Assembly (NCBI GenBank): GCA_964420995.1
Contig: CAYQUX010000005.1
Location: forward strand, 62,001 to 126,000
Length of the DNA stretch: 64,000 nucleotides
DNA from: Leptolinea sp964420995
Lineage (GTDB): Bacteria > Chloroflexota > Anaerolineae > Anaerolineales > Anaerolineaceae
Direction of reading: 5' to 3'
Numbering within the stretch: the stretch's first letter is position 1; every line of letters starts with the position of its first letter. Under the pieces are notes generated by a model. The model saw only the letters and a program-made list of their open reading frames with translations. It was not told where the DNA came from and did not search any database. This document shows positions 16,831 through 25,045 of this stretch, one piece after another. Both the position numbers and the translations under genes were made by a program.

Positions 16831-19554
16831 ATGGAAAAAAAGACACTGTTGATCAACGGAGTCCGCAAGACTGTGATTGCAGACCCCAAAAGCACGTTAT
16901 TACAAGTGCTTCGAGAGCAACTCCTCATGACCGAAGTTAAGAATGGTTGTGATGAGGGCCATTGCGGTGCCTGTTCAGTAATCCTGAACGGGAAGCTTAC
17001 CCTTTCCTGTCTGACGAAAATGGAAAAAGTGGCCGACGATTCAACTGTAGTCACAGTTGCTGGTATTGGCACCCCTGATAAAATGCACGCGATACAACAG
17101 GCATTTGTGTTCCATGGGGCTGCCCAATGCGGTATCTGCACGCCAGGCTTCGTGGTTTCTGCCAAAGCATTGCTTGATGAAAACCCGAATCCCACACGGC
17201 AGCAGGTTCGTGATTGGTTCACAAAGCATCATAATGTTTGCCGCTGCAATGGGTATATCCCCTTCGTAAGCGGTGTCATGGACGCGGCAGCCGTGTTACG
17301 CGGCGAGAAGAAGATGTCGGATATCACCTTCCAGATGCCAAAGGATGGAAAGATTTGGGGCAGTAAATACCCACGTCCTTCTGCTGTTCCCAAGGTAACG
17401 GGTACGCTGGATTACGGCGGCGATCTTGGTTTGAAATTACCTCCCGAAACGCTTCAACTGGCTCTTGTTCAGGCAAAAGTTTCGCATGCCAATATTCTTG
17501 GCATTGATACTTCAGAAGCCGAAAAGATGCCCGGTGTTTTCAAAGTCGTCACCCATAAAGATGTCAAAGGGAAGAACCGCATTACCGGTTTGATAACCTT
17601 CCCGACAAATAAAGGCGATGGTTGGGATCGCCCGATCCTTTGCGATAAAAAAGTCTTCCAGTATGGCGACGCGATCGCCATAGTTTGCGCTGATACAAAG
17701 AAACACGCTGAAGAAGCCGCCGAAGCTGTAAAAGTGAAACTGGAAGAGTTACCGGCATACATGAGTGCTCCGGCCGCCATGGCAGACGATGCCATTGAAA
17801 TCCACCCCGGAACCCCCAACGTCTACTTTGAGCAGCAGACAAACAAAGGCCAGCCCACCGGTCCGATCATGGAAAAAGCCCATTACACGATTCAGGGCGA
17901 GTATTATCTGCAACGCCAGCCTCACCTTACCGTGGAACCGGATGTTGGTTTTGCCTATTATGATGATGAAGGTCGCCTGACCATTCATTCCAAATCCATC
18001 GGCATCCATCTGCACCATGCCATGATCGCTCCGGGACTGGGGATTGAACCCGAAAAACTCCGCGTGGTTCAGAATCCAGCCGGTGCCACCTTTGGATATA
18101 AATTCAGTCCCACCATGGAAGCTTTGCTGGGCGTAGCCTGCATGGCAACCGGACGTCCGGTTTTCCTGCGTTACAACTACGCGCAGCACATGGCCTATAC
18201 CGGTAAACGCTCTCCATTCTGGTTGAAATTAAAACTCGGTGCGGATAAAGACGGAAAATTGTTGGCCATGGAAGGCGATTGGTCTGTTGATCACGGTCCT
18301 TACTCTGAATTTGGTGATCTGTTGACTCTGCGCGGCAACCAGTATGTTGGCGCCGGATACGACATTCCGAATATTCACAATGTAGGCCGTACAGTTTGCA
18401 CCAATCATGTCTGGGGTTCCGCATTCCGCGCATATGGTTCTCCGCAGAGTTTCCTTGCTTCAGAAAGCTTGATGGACGAACTGGCGGAAAAGATGGGTAT
18501 GGATCCCTTCGAACTGCGCTATCGCAATGTATACCGCAAGGGAGCAACAACACCAACTGGTCAGGAGCCGGAAGTCACCAGCTTTATCGAGATGTTCGAC
18601 GCTTTGCGTCCGAAGTACGAAGCTGCCAAAGCCAAAGCCAAAAAGGAATCCACTCCAGAATTGAAAAAAGGTGTGGGTATCTCTGTAGGGATCTACGGCT
18701 GCGGCCTCGATGGAGCCGATTCTTCGGAAGTTTATATCGAGCTGACCAAGGAAGGTATTACCGCCTATGCCAGTTGGGAAGATCATGGTCAGGGTGCCGA
18801 TATGGGCTTGCTCGGAACCGCCCACACAGCTTTGCTGCCGCTTGAGATCGACCCATCAAAGATAAAACTGGTCATGAATGACACGGCCATAACCCCGAAT
18901 TCCGGCCCTTCAGGTGGTTCACGCCAGCAGGTTGTCACTGGAAACGCCATAAAAGCCGGTTGCGAATTATTAATGGCTGCCATGCGCAAAAAGGACGGTA
19001 CTTATCGCTCCTATGACGAGATGGTCGCAGAAAAAATTCCGCTTCGCTATTCCGGTAAATGGACGGCCTCCATGGCAACCAACTGCGATGCCAATGGTCA
19101 GGGTAAACCCTTCTCAACTTACATGTACGGTGTGTTTATGTCGGAAGTGACCGTCAACACCAAGACAGGCAAAACCAAAGTTGATAAGATGACCATCATG
19201 GCGGATGTCGGTAAAATAAATAACCGGCTTGTCGTGGATGGACAGATCTACGGTGGTATCGCCCAGGGTATCGGTCTGGCCCTTTCAGAGGATTTCGAAG
19301 ATATTGAAAAACACAGCAACATGATGGGCGCCGGTATCCCCTACGCCAACGATATCCCCGATGATATTGAGATTCAGTACTTCGAGACTGACCGGCCAAA
19401 TGGTCCATTCGGTGCTGCCGGCGTGGGTGAACTGCCATTAACTTCACCGCATGTGGCCGTTATCAATGCCATCAATAACGCCACTGGTGTGCGTATTCGC
19501 CACTTGCCCGCCTATCCGGAAAAAGTTCTGGCAGGCCTCAAAGCCAAAGGCTAA
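16831..19554 (+). CDS. mop: molybdenum-containing aldehyde oxidoreductase (xanthine oxidase family, fused Fe-S and Mo subunits)
   Basis: From the ATG at 16831, preceded by GAGGG at 16821-16825, the protein has 907 residues, the length I recall for the Desulfovibrio gigas enzyme. The two [2Fe-2S] sets fall at C40, C45, C48, C60 and C100, C103, C137, C139, numbers that also match my memory of that enzyme. The Mo-binding part includes the C-terminal GVGELPLTSPH with Glu867, the likely base. There is no FAD domain. It should oxidise aldehydes or related substrates to acids with water, passing electrons to a ferredoxin or flavodoxin. An earlier ATG at 16819 lacks a ribosome site. Six accessory genes follow after a 378-base gap. 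Confidence 0.93.
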   Translation: MEKKTLLINGVRKTVIADPKSTLLQVLREQLLMTEVKNGCDEGHCGACSVILNGKLTLSCLTKMEKVADDSTVVTVAGIGTPDKMHAIQQAFVFHGAAQCGICTPGFVVSAKALLDENPNPTRQQVRDWFTKHHNVCRCNGYIPFVSGVMDAAAVLRGEKKMSDITFQMPKDGKIWGSKYPRPSAVPKVTGTLDYGGDLGLKLPPETLQLALVQAKVSHANILGIDTSEAEKMPGVFKVVTHKDVKGKNRITGLITFPTNKGDGWDRPILCDKKVFQYGDAIAIVCADTKKHAEEAAEAVKVKLEELPAYMSAPAAMADDAIEIHPGTPNVYFEQQTNKGQPTGPIMEKAHYTIQGEYYLQRQPHLTVEPDVGFAYYDDEGRLTIHSKSIGIHLHHAMIAPGLGIEPEKLRVVQNPAGATFGYKFSPTMEALLGVACMATGRPVFLRYNYAQHMAYTGKRSPFWLKLKLGADKDGKLLAMEGDWSVDHGPYSEFGDLLTLRGNQYVGAGYDIPNIHNVGRTVCTNHVWGSAFRAYGSPQSFLASESLMDELAEKMGMDPFELRYRNVYRKGATTPTGQEPEVTSFIEMFDALRPKYEAAKAKAKKESTPELKKGVGISVGIYGCGLDGADSSEVYIELTKEGITAYASWEDHGQGADMGLLGTAHTALLPLEIDPSKIKLVMNDTAITPNSGPSGGSRQQVVTGNAIKAGCELLMAAMRKKDGTYRSYDEMVAEKIPLRYSGKWTASMATNCDANGQGKPFSTYMYGVFMSEVTVNTKTGKTKVDKMTIMADVGKINNRLVVDGQIYGGIAQGIGLALSEDFEDIEKHSNMMGAGIPYANDIPDDIEIQYFETDRPNGPFGAAGVGELPLTSPHVAVINAINNATGVRIRHLPAYPEKVLAGLKAKG

Positions 19555-19932
19555 TATACACGGGATGGAGTGATCCATCCTACCAAAATCACAGTTCTTC
19601 CCGGTGGACGATTGTATGCTCAATCGTCCACCGGAGAATTGTTGCGGATTGTTGAAGTATGTCACGGCTGAAATGATGATGATGTTAATGAAATTATTCC
19701 TTGTTATGTTTTGATCGATAAATATGCTGGATGGTATATAGCTTTTATCGGTCATTTTCTCTTCTTTGATGTTTAACATGAAATTGCCTGAATGTTTTCT
19801 TTCTGGAAAAAATTACCAATTCCGGCCGGGCTCTCCCACTTCATCTTATAGTTAATAACATTACATAAGATGGATCACCTGAAAAAAATTTCGATTGCCT
19901 GGACGGATTTTTAATGATGTGAGGGATGACTA
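19555..19932. other. 378-base non-coding gap with several inverted repeats
   Basis: No convincing reading frame. Besides the two hairpins at 19563-19634, it holds CGATAAA (19716-19722) / TTTATCG (19744-19750) and CATCTTAT (19842-19849) / ATAAGATG (19865-19872), the latter enclosing GTTAATAAC. I see no clear -35/-10 pair. The gap probably ends or processes the oxidoreductase message and starts the accessory operon, or is a regulated linker within one transcript. Confidence 0.5.
19563..19634. repeat. two tandem hairpins behind the aldehyde oxidoreductase gene
   Basis: First hairpin: GGATGGA (19563-19569) / TCCATCC (19574-19580) closed by a GTGA loop of the GNRA type. Second: perfect 14-base stem CCGGTGGACGATTG (19601-19614) / CAATCGTCCACCGG (19621-19634) with loop TATGCT. 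No T-run follows on either strand, so this is not a standard intrinsic terminator. A role in mRNA 3'-end stability or differential expression is more likely. Confidence 0.8.
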
Positions 19933-22287
19933 TTGGATCAGGCAGATCTTCATCAGCTTGAAGAACAATGTATTCAGGAACATTTCCCCGCCTGTACGGC
20001 TGAATGCCCTGCGAGAGTGGATATGCGGGGTATTTGCATTGAAATCGAAAAGGGAGAATTCTCTTCAGGGCTGAAGATATTAAAAAAGACAATTCCTTTT
20101 CCGGGAATAATCAGCCGGATTTGCGATCAACCCTGTCGTTTGAAATGTGTCAGAAAAGATGCCGGCGATCCCATTTCAATAGCCGAACTTGAAAAGGCTT
20201 GTGTCGCGTATGGTGGAAAACCAGATGGATTGCCTGTTTTGCCCAAGAGGAGCAATCGGTTGGCTGTTATTGGCGGAGGTTTGTTTGGATTAACGACAGC
20301 CATTGACCTTTCAAAAAAGGGATATCAGGTCACTGTTTTCGAAAAGTCAGACGTTTTAGGGGGATCACTCCACCAATATGACAGGTCAATCCTGCCTGTT
20401 GAGCAAATTATTGAAGATTTCAATATATTCCATGACCTTGGAACTCAAATTAAATTAAATACAGCCGTTGAGAACATAACACCTGTTGAATCTGAAATGT
20501 TTGAGATCAACGGCAACATCTTTGACGCAGTTTTGATTGCAACTGGCGCCAATTCGACACTAATGATTAACCTTGAAATGAGTGACACAAAAATTAGAAT
20601 TGACCCGGTCACCTACGCTGCCAGCATTCCCGGGATCTTTTCGGGTGGCACTTCGGCAAGTGGGCAGGATGAGATCGTCCGAAACAATCTTAACTCCCCA
20701 ATTTTCATTCTTTCTGACGGCCATCGTGCTGCCACATCAATTGACCGCTATTTCCAGCATGTATCAATGACCGCATCCAGGATAAAAGAAGGCAGTGTTG
20801 AAACACGCCTTTTTACCTCTGTTATCGGTATTTCTGTCGAAAAAGCCGTCGAGCGTAAAAAGGAAATCTTTTCCAAAGAAGAAGCAATGGAAGAAGCAAG
20901 CCGTTGCTTGAAATGCCAGTGCCTGGAATGTGTAAAAGTTTGTGAATACTTAAAGGAGTACGGCAGTTATCCCAAACGGTATGTCAGAGAAATTTATAAT
21001 AATCTGTCTATTGTAAAAGGCGAACGTCGAAAGAACCAATTCATCAACTCTTGCAGCCTGTGTGGACTTTGTGGCGAAGTTTGTCCAACCGATATGGATA
21101 TGGGCAAGATATGTCTTGACTCCCGCCGTGAGATGGTCAAACAAAACCGCATGCCAGCATCAGCCCATGATTTTGCCCTGCGTGATATGCGTTTTTCCAA
21201 CAGCGAGCGCATATCATTAGTGCGAAACGCGCCGGGAAAATCATCCAGTGAGTTTTTATTCTTCCCCGGTTGTCAATTGAGCGCGTCCAACCCTGATTAT
21301 GTTGAAAAATTATATAAAATTTTGCGAGAAATGCCCGAACTTTCAGAAACAGGAAGTGTCGGTCTGGCCTTGCGTTGCTGCGGTGCGCCGGCGCGTTGGG
21401 CTGGCCGGGATGAGCTTTTTCAGAATGACCGTGATGAGTTCCTTGCCGAATACGCCCGTTGCGGCAAACCGGAACTGATCATTGCCTGTTCAAGCTGTTA
21501 CCAGGTATTCAAGGAAGAATACCCGGATATCCGTATCCAATCTTTATGGACCATTCTTGATTCCCACCATGTTTCAAGGACAGGAGATCTAGCGCCGCAT
21601 ACCTTTGCCATCCATGATCCGTGTACCACCCGATATGAAACCAGGTTGCATGATAGCATTCGGAATCTTGTATCCTCATCCGGTTACCAGATTGAAGAGT
21701 TACCGTTAAGTCGTGAGAAAACAGAATGCTGTAGTTACGGGGGGTTGATGTGGCTTGCCAACAGACCTTTGTCGCAAAAAGTTATCAATCGCAGAATTAA
21801 TGAAAGCCCCCATCCCTATTTAACCTATTGTGTCATGTGCCGGGATTTCTTCTTAAAACAGGGGAAACCAGCCTATCATATACTTGACCTTCTGTTCAAC
21901 CCATCGCTGGAAAATTTTACATATTCTCCCCCGGATTATTCTGAAAGGCATGCAAATCGCGAAAATCTCAGGAAACGTCTGCTTCAAGATGTATGGGATG
22001 AAAAAATGTCAGATAACAGAGAACCTATTTTCAATTTAAGAATCTCGGAAGATGTAAAGAAAATTCTGGAAGAAAGATTGATTCTGGAAGAAGATATTCA
22101 AAACGTTCTTAGACATGCGAGTGCAACAGGTTTAAGTCTGGTAAACCCGGCAACTAAACATCTTCTTGCATATTTCTGCCCTGCTTATGTCACCTACTGG
22201 GTGGAGTATTCCCTCGATGGAGACACATATACCATCCACAACGCTTACAGCCACAGGATGACCATTGTGGAGGGCGAACGGTCATGA
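19933..22287 (+). CDS. Fe-S flavoprotein fusion: GltD-like FAD oxidoreductase + ferredoxin + CCG (heterodisulfide reductase-like) domains
   Basis: A 784-residue multidomain protein starting at TTG with GAGGG seven bases upstream; a stop codon just upstream in frame excludes an earlier start. Order: N-terminal Fe-S module like the glutamate synthase small subunit (CTAECPARVD, CDQPCRLKCVR), FAD-binding Rossmann fold (LAVIGGGLFGLTTAIDLSKKG), ferredoxin-type clusters (CLKCQCLECVKVC and CSLCGLCGEVCPTDMDMG), then two cysteine-rich CCG domains (PGCQLS...LRCCGAP...ACSSCYQ, and HDPCTTR...ECCSYGG...YCVMC), then an unassigned C-terminal tail. It resembles DVU1558-type proteins encoded next to aldehyde oxidoreductase in Desulfovibrio. 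It is probably an electron carrier or redox partner for that enzyme or its maturation. Confidence 0.85.
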   Translation: MDQADLHQLEEQCIQEHFPACTAECPARVDMRGICIEIEKGEFSSGLKILKKTIPFPGIISRICDQPCRLKCVRKDAGDPISIAELEKACVAYGGKPDGLPVLPKRSNRLAVIGGGLFGLTTAIDLSKKGYQVTVFEKSDVLGGSLHQYDRSILPVEQIIEDFNIFHDLGTQIKLNTAVENITPVESEMFEINGNIFDAVLIATGANSTLMINLEMSDTKIRIDPVTYAASIPGIFSGGTSASGQDEIVRNNLNSPIFILSDGHRAATSIDRYFQHVSMTASRIKEGSVETRLFTSVIGISVEKAVERKKEIFSKEEAMEEASRCLKCQCLECVKVCEYLKEYGSYPKRYVREIYNNLSIVKGERRKNQFINSCSLCGLCGEVCPTDMDMGKICLDSRREMVKQNRMPASAHDFALRDMRFSNSERISLVRNAPGKSSSEFLFFPGCQLSASNPDYVEKLYKILREMPELSETGSVGLALRCCGAPARWAGRDELFQNDRDEFLAEYARCGKPELIIACSSCYQVFKEEYPDIRIQSLWTILDSHHVSRTGDLAPHTFAIHDPCTTRYETRLHDSIRNLVSSSGYQIEELPLSREKTECCSYGGLMWLANRPLSQKVINRRINESPHPYLTYCVMCRDFFLKQGKPAYHILDLLFNPSLENFTYSPPDYSERHANRENLRKRLLQDVWDEKMSDNREPIFNLRISEDVKKILEERLILEEDIQNVLRHASATGLSLVNPATKHLLAYFCPAYVTYWVEYSLDGDTYTIHNAYSHRMTIVEGERS

Positions 22288-22496
22288 GTGAATATGTCAG
22301 CCAATCGGAAGCGGAAAGCTGGCAATGCGGACATTGCCATATCCCATTGACCATGAAATCTGTTCAAATTGAATATCTTGGAAGCGCTTTTCCAGTAGAC
22401 CTTCCCGTTTGCCCCAAATGCGGACTTGTGTTTATTCCCGAGAGTCTGGCGCTTGGGAAAATGGCCGAAGTGGAAAAAAGTCTGGAAGATAAATAA
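22284..22496 (+). CDS. small zinc-ribbon/redox protein (DVU_1557-like)
   Basis: A 70-residue protein with two CxxC knuckles, CGHC (15-18) and CPKC (43-46), the second inside VCPKCGLVFIPESLA. It overlaps the preceding gene by four bases. From memory, a protein of this size and pattern is kept in the Desulfovibrio aldehyde oxidoreductase accessory cluster. Zinc or iron binding is likely; function unknown. Confidence 0.82.
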   Translation: MSEYVSQSEAESWQCGHCHIPLTMKSVQIEYLGSAFPVDLPVCPKCGLVFIPESLALGKMAEVEKSLEDK

Positions 22497-22510
22497 AGCC
22501 CTATTTCAAT

Positions 22511-23248
22511 ATGATCGAACAACCATCATCAAAATTTTATGAAACGGTAGTCCTACCAGGAATCCCTGAAAATACTTTGCGGCCGGGAGGGTATGACCTA
22601 ACCCGGCGGGCTCTGGAGTTTTGTGAGTTCAGTCCAGGTAACCGGATTCTGGATATAGGTTGTGGGCACGGTGGAACCCTTCATTTCCTTCAGGGCTACG
22701 GTTACCAGGCAATTGGATTTGATCTCTCATTCAACATTTTGGCAGGGCAAAAACAGAATCATAATACCTTTCAGGCAGATGGACTTCAAATTCCATTGTG
22801 TTCCAATTCACTGGATGGAATTTTCCTTGAATGCGCGTTGTCTGTTGTTAAAGATCCTGCAAGAGTGTTATCAGAGGTTAAGCGTCTTTTAAAACCGGGC
22901 GGTCTTTTCATTCTGTCGGATATTTATGCGCGAAACACATTATTCATTCAACCGCTGCGGTCAGCCGTTGCGCATGGGTGTTTTAATTCGATCTGGTCAC
23001 AGGATGATGTGTGCAAACTTGTTGAAGGTTCCTGTCTTCAGCAACTTCTTTGGGAGGATCACAGCGAAGCGCTTCGAACATTGATGGGTAATATTATCTT
23101 CAATCAAGGCTCCATGGAGAATTTCTGGTCTATGTTCTTTCAGCATAAAGGAAAAATTGGTGTGAATCCTCTCAATTTTCAATTATTGCTTTCAAGGGCC
23201 AAGGTCGGTTATTTTCTTTTGATCGCTCAGAAAAGTGTATATCCATGA
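22511..23248 (+). CDS. SAM-dependent class I methyltransferase (DVU_1556-like)
   Basis: A 245-residue Rossmann-fold methyltransferase: motif I ILDIGCGHGGTLHFL, acidic strand-2 end AIGFDLS, motif IV-like SLDGIFLECALSVVKDP and post-motif LLKPGGLFILSD. The motif order is that of UbiE-type small-molecule methyltransferases, but the substrate is not readable. It starts 14 bases after the zinc-ribbon gene without a clear ribosome site, and its end overlaps the next gene by four bases. Its place between Fe-S and radical SAM genes suggests it modifies a cofactor or a protein of the molybdenum enzyme system. Confidence 0.88.
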   Translation: MIEQPSSKFYETVVLPGIPENTLRPGGYDLTRRALEFCEFSPGNRILDIGCGHGGTLHFLQGYGYQAIGFDLSFNILAGQKQNHNTFQADGLQIPLCSNSLDGIFLECALSVVKDPARVLSEVKRLLKPGGLFILSDIYARNTLFIQPLRSAVAHGCFNSIWSQDDVCKLVEGSCLQQLLWEDHSEALRTLMGNIIFNQGSMENFWSMFFQHKGKIGVNPLNFQLLLSRAKVGYFLLIAQKSVYP

Positions 23249-23691
23249 ACGAACTGGATCGAATGCGCGAGTTGAGACAGCAGGGATTTTATTGCAGCCA
23301 GGTACTTATCCTTCTGGGCTTGGAATTGCAGGGAAAAACCAATCCCGATCTGGTAGGTTGCATGCATGGTCTTGCCGGAGGGCTGGGATTTAACGGCGAA
23401 CTTTGCGGTGGACTGACCGGCGGTGCCTGTTTGCTGGGTTTATACGCCGGAAAAAAGAATCCAGATGATGAAGAAGATCCGCGTCTTGATTTTATGATTG
23501 AAGACCTCGTGAAGTGGTTTAAAGCTGAGATTGGGGAGAAATACGGCGGTTGCCGTTGTGATGACATCATTGGTAACCAGCCTGGAAATCAAACTACACG
23601 CTGCCCAATTATTGTGTCCGAAACCTATCAAAAAGTGAAAGAAATTCTGATCGAAAATGGCTTTGAACTCACCGGAACATCCGATTTCTAA
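23245..23691 (+). CDS. C-GCAxxG-C-C family redox protein (DVU_1555-like)
   Basis: A 148-residue protein with the family pattern: a first Cys in the FYCSQVLI helix, CMHGLAGGLGFNGELCGGLTG with the GACLLG block, and the late cysteines GGCRCDDI and TRCPIIV. Family members are proposed redox or Fe-S binding proteins, often exported or linked to radical SAM genes, with no settled activity. No signal peptide is visible here. It overlaps its neighbours at both ends (4 and about 35 bases), so it is tightly coupled to the methyltransferase and radical SAM genes. Confidence 0.87.
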   Translation: MNELDRMRELRQQGFYCSQVLILLGLELQGKTNPDLVGCMHGLAGGLGFNGELCGGLTGGACLLGLYAGKKNPDDEEDPRLDFMIEDLVKWFKAEIGEKYGGCRCDDIIGNQPGNQTTRCPIIVSETYQKVKEILIENGFELTGTSDF

Positions 23692-25045
23692 TCCCATTGA
23701 CAGGGAAGAAACGACCAGCGTCTGTCCAATCTGTCTGCGTCGTGTTAAAGCATGGCGGGTTATCAGGGATGACACGATGTTTTTGCATAAATCCTGCCCG
23801 GAGCATGGTTTTTTTGAAACGCCGATCTGGCGTGGGAATGTTGAGCAGATACGGTCATCTCCGGTTCGGATACCGGCATTTCCTGAAAATCCATTTACTC
23901 AGGTACGAGGTGGCTGCCCGTTTGATTGCGGACTCTGTCCAGATCATCGCCAACAACCTTGTTGCGTGTTATTGGAAGTCACCCAAAGTTGCGACCTTGT
24001 CTGCCCGGTTTGTTTCGCCTCTGCCGGTGAAACGAAATTTCCCGCAGACCCAGACCTTTCACAAATTGAAACCTGGTATGACCTTCTGATGTCCGCAGGG
24101 GGACCTTTCAATATACAACTTTCCGGCGGTGAACCATGCATCCGGGATGACCTCCATGAAATTATTGCCATCGGTCGTAGTAAAGGATTCACATTTTTTC
24201 AGGTTAACACCAATGGATTGCGTCTTGCACGTGATCCGGCTTACCTTTCGAAATTGAAAGAGGCTGGTTTATCCACAGTTTATTTACAGTTCGACGGTAC
24301 GGAAGAAAAGATTTACGAACAATTACGCGGGAAACCTCTTTTTGAAATCAAGAAAAAGGCAATCGAAAATTGTCGTGACCTCAATATCGGTGTGGTACTG
24401 GTGCCCACCATTAAACCGGGGGTGAATGACCATAATATCGGCGACATCATCCGCTATGCTCTCGCCAACCACCCTGTGGTGCGCGGAGTTCATTTTCAAC
24501 CCATATCCTATTTTGGAAGATACTCTACGATTCCATCTGATTCAGATCGAATAACATTACCCGAAGTTGTTAATGCCATTCACAAACAAACTGACGGTCT
24601 GATACCCAGAGAGATGTTTAAACCATCTGGCGGGCCTAACCGAATGTGTTCCTTTAGCGGCAATCTAGTTGTCATGCCAGATGGCAAGTTAAAACCAATT
24701 ATTAAACCTGACCTACCCTCCAAAAGTTGCCCGCCACAAAATTCGGCAGAAGAACGAATCAAATCCCAATCGTTCGTTGCCCGTAACTGGGTAGCTCCGG
24801 TAGAAAAAAATGAAACAGAAAAAAAGGGAGGGAAACCTGTCCTGGGAGGATGGGATACCTTTTTGGCTCGTGCCAGGACCCACCTGTTCGCCATTTCCGG
24901 CATGGCCTTTCAGGATGCGTGGACACTTGATTTGGAACGCCTGCGTGATTGCTATATTATGGTTGTTTCCCCGGATAACCATCTCATTCCATTCTGTGCC
25001 TATAATTTGACCGGACAAGACGGAAAAGCTCTTTATCGTAAATGA
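23657..25045 (+). CDS. radical SAM protein (TrsS-like) of the aldehyde oxidoreductase accessory cluster
   Basis: A 462-residue radical SAM enzyme. The [4Fe-4S]-SAM motif is CDLVCPVC in EVTQSCDLVCPVCFASAGE. Ahead of it are further cysteine groups, CPICLRR near the N-terminus and CPFDCGLCPDH with QQPCC, which may hold a second metal. SGGEPCIRDD is the usual GGE-type SAM contact. Related proteins in delta-proteobacteria can be selenoproteins, but all visible positions here are sense Cys codons. The ATG at 23657 lies inside the preceding gene; the next Met would remove the first cysteine group. Likely it installs a modification linked to the molybdenum hydroxylase. Confidence 0.87.
   Translation: MALNSPEHPISNPIDREETTSVCPICLRRVKAWRVIRDDTMFLHKSCPEHGFFETPIWRGNVEQIRSSPVRIPAFPENPFTQVRGGCPFDCGLCPDHRQQPCCVLLEVTQSCDLVCPVCFASAGETKFPADPDLSQIETWYDLLMSAGGPFNIQLSGGEPCIRDDLHEIIAIGRSKGFTFFQVNTNGLRLARDPAYLSKLKEAGLSTVYLQFDGTEEKIYEQLRGKPLFEIKKKAIENCRDLNIGVVLVPTIKPGVNDHNIGDIIRYALANHPVVRGVHFQPISYFGRYSTIPSDSDRITLPEVVNAIHKQTDGLIPREMFKPSGGPNRMCSFSGNLVVMPDGKLKPIIKPDLPSKSCPPQNSAEERIKSQSFVARNWVAPVEKNETEKKGGKPVLGGWDTFLARARTHLFAISGMAFQDAWTLDLERLRDCYIMVVSPDNHLIPFCAYNLTGQDGKALYRK

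Noticed and set aside
19601..19634. Intrinsic terminator after the aldehyde oxidoreductase
   Set aside because: The stem is perfect, but no T-run follows on either strand, so I list it as a hairpin repeat only.
23657..25045. Selenocysteine in the radical SAM protein
   Set aside because: Related proteins can be selenoproteins, but no in-frame TGA is present and the motif positions are Cys codons.
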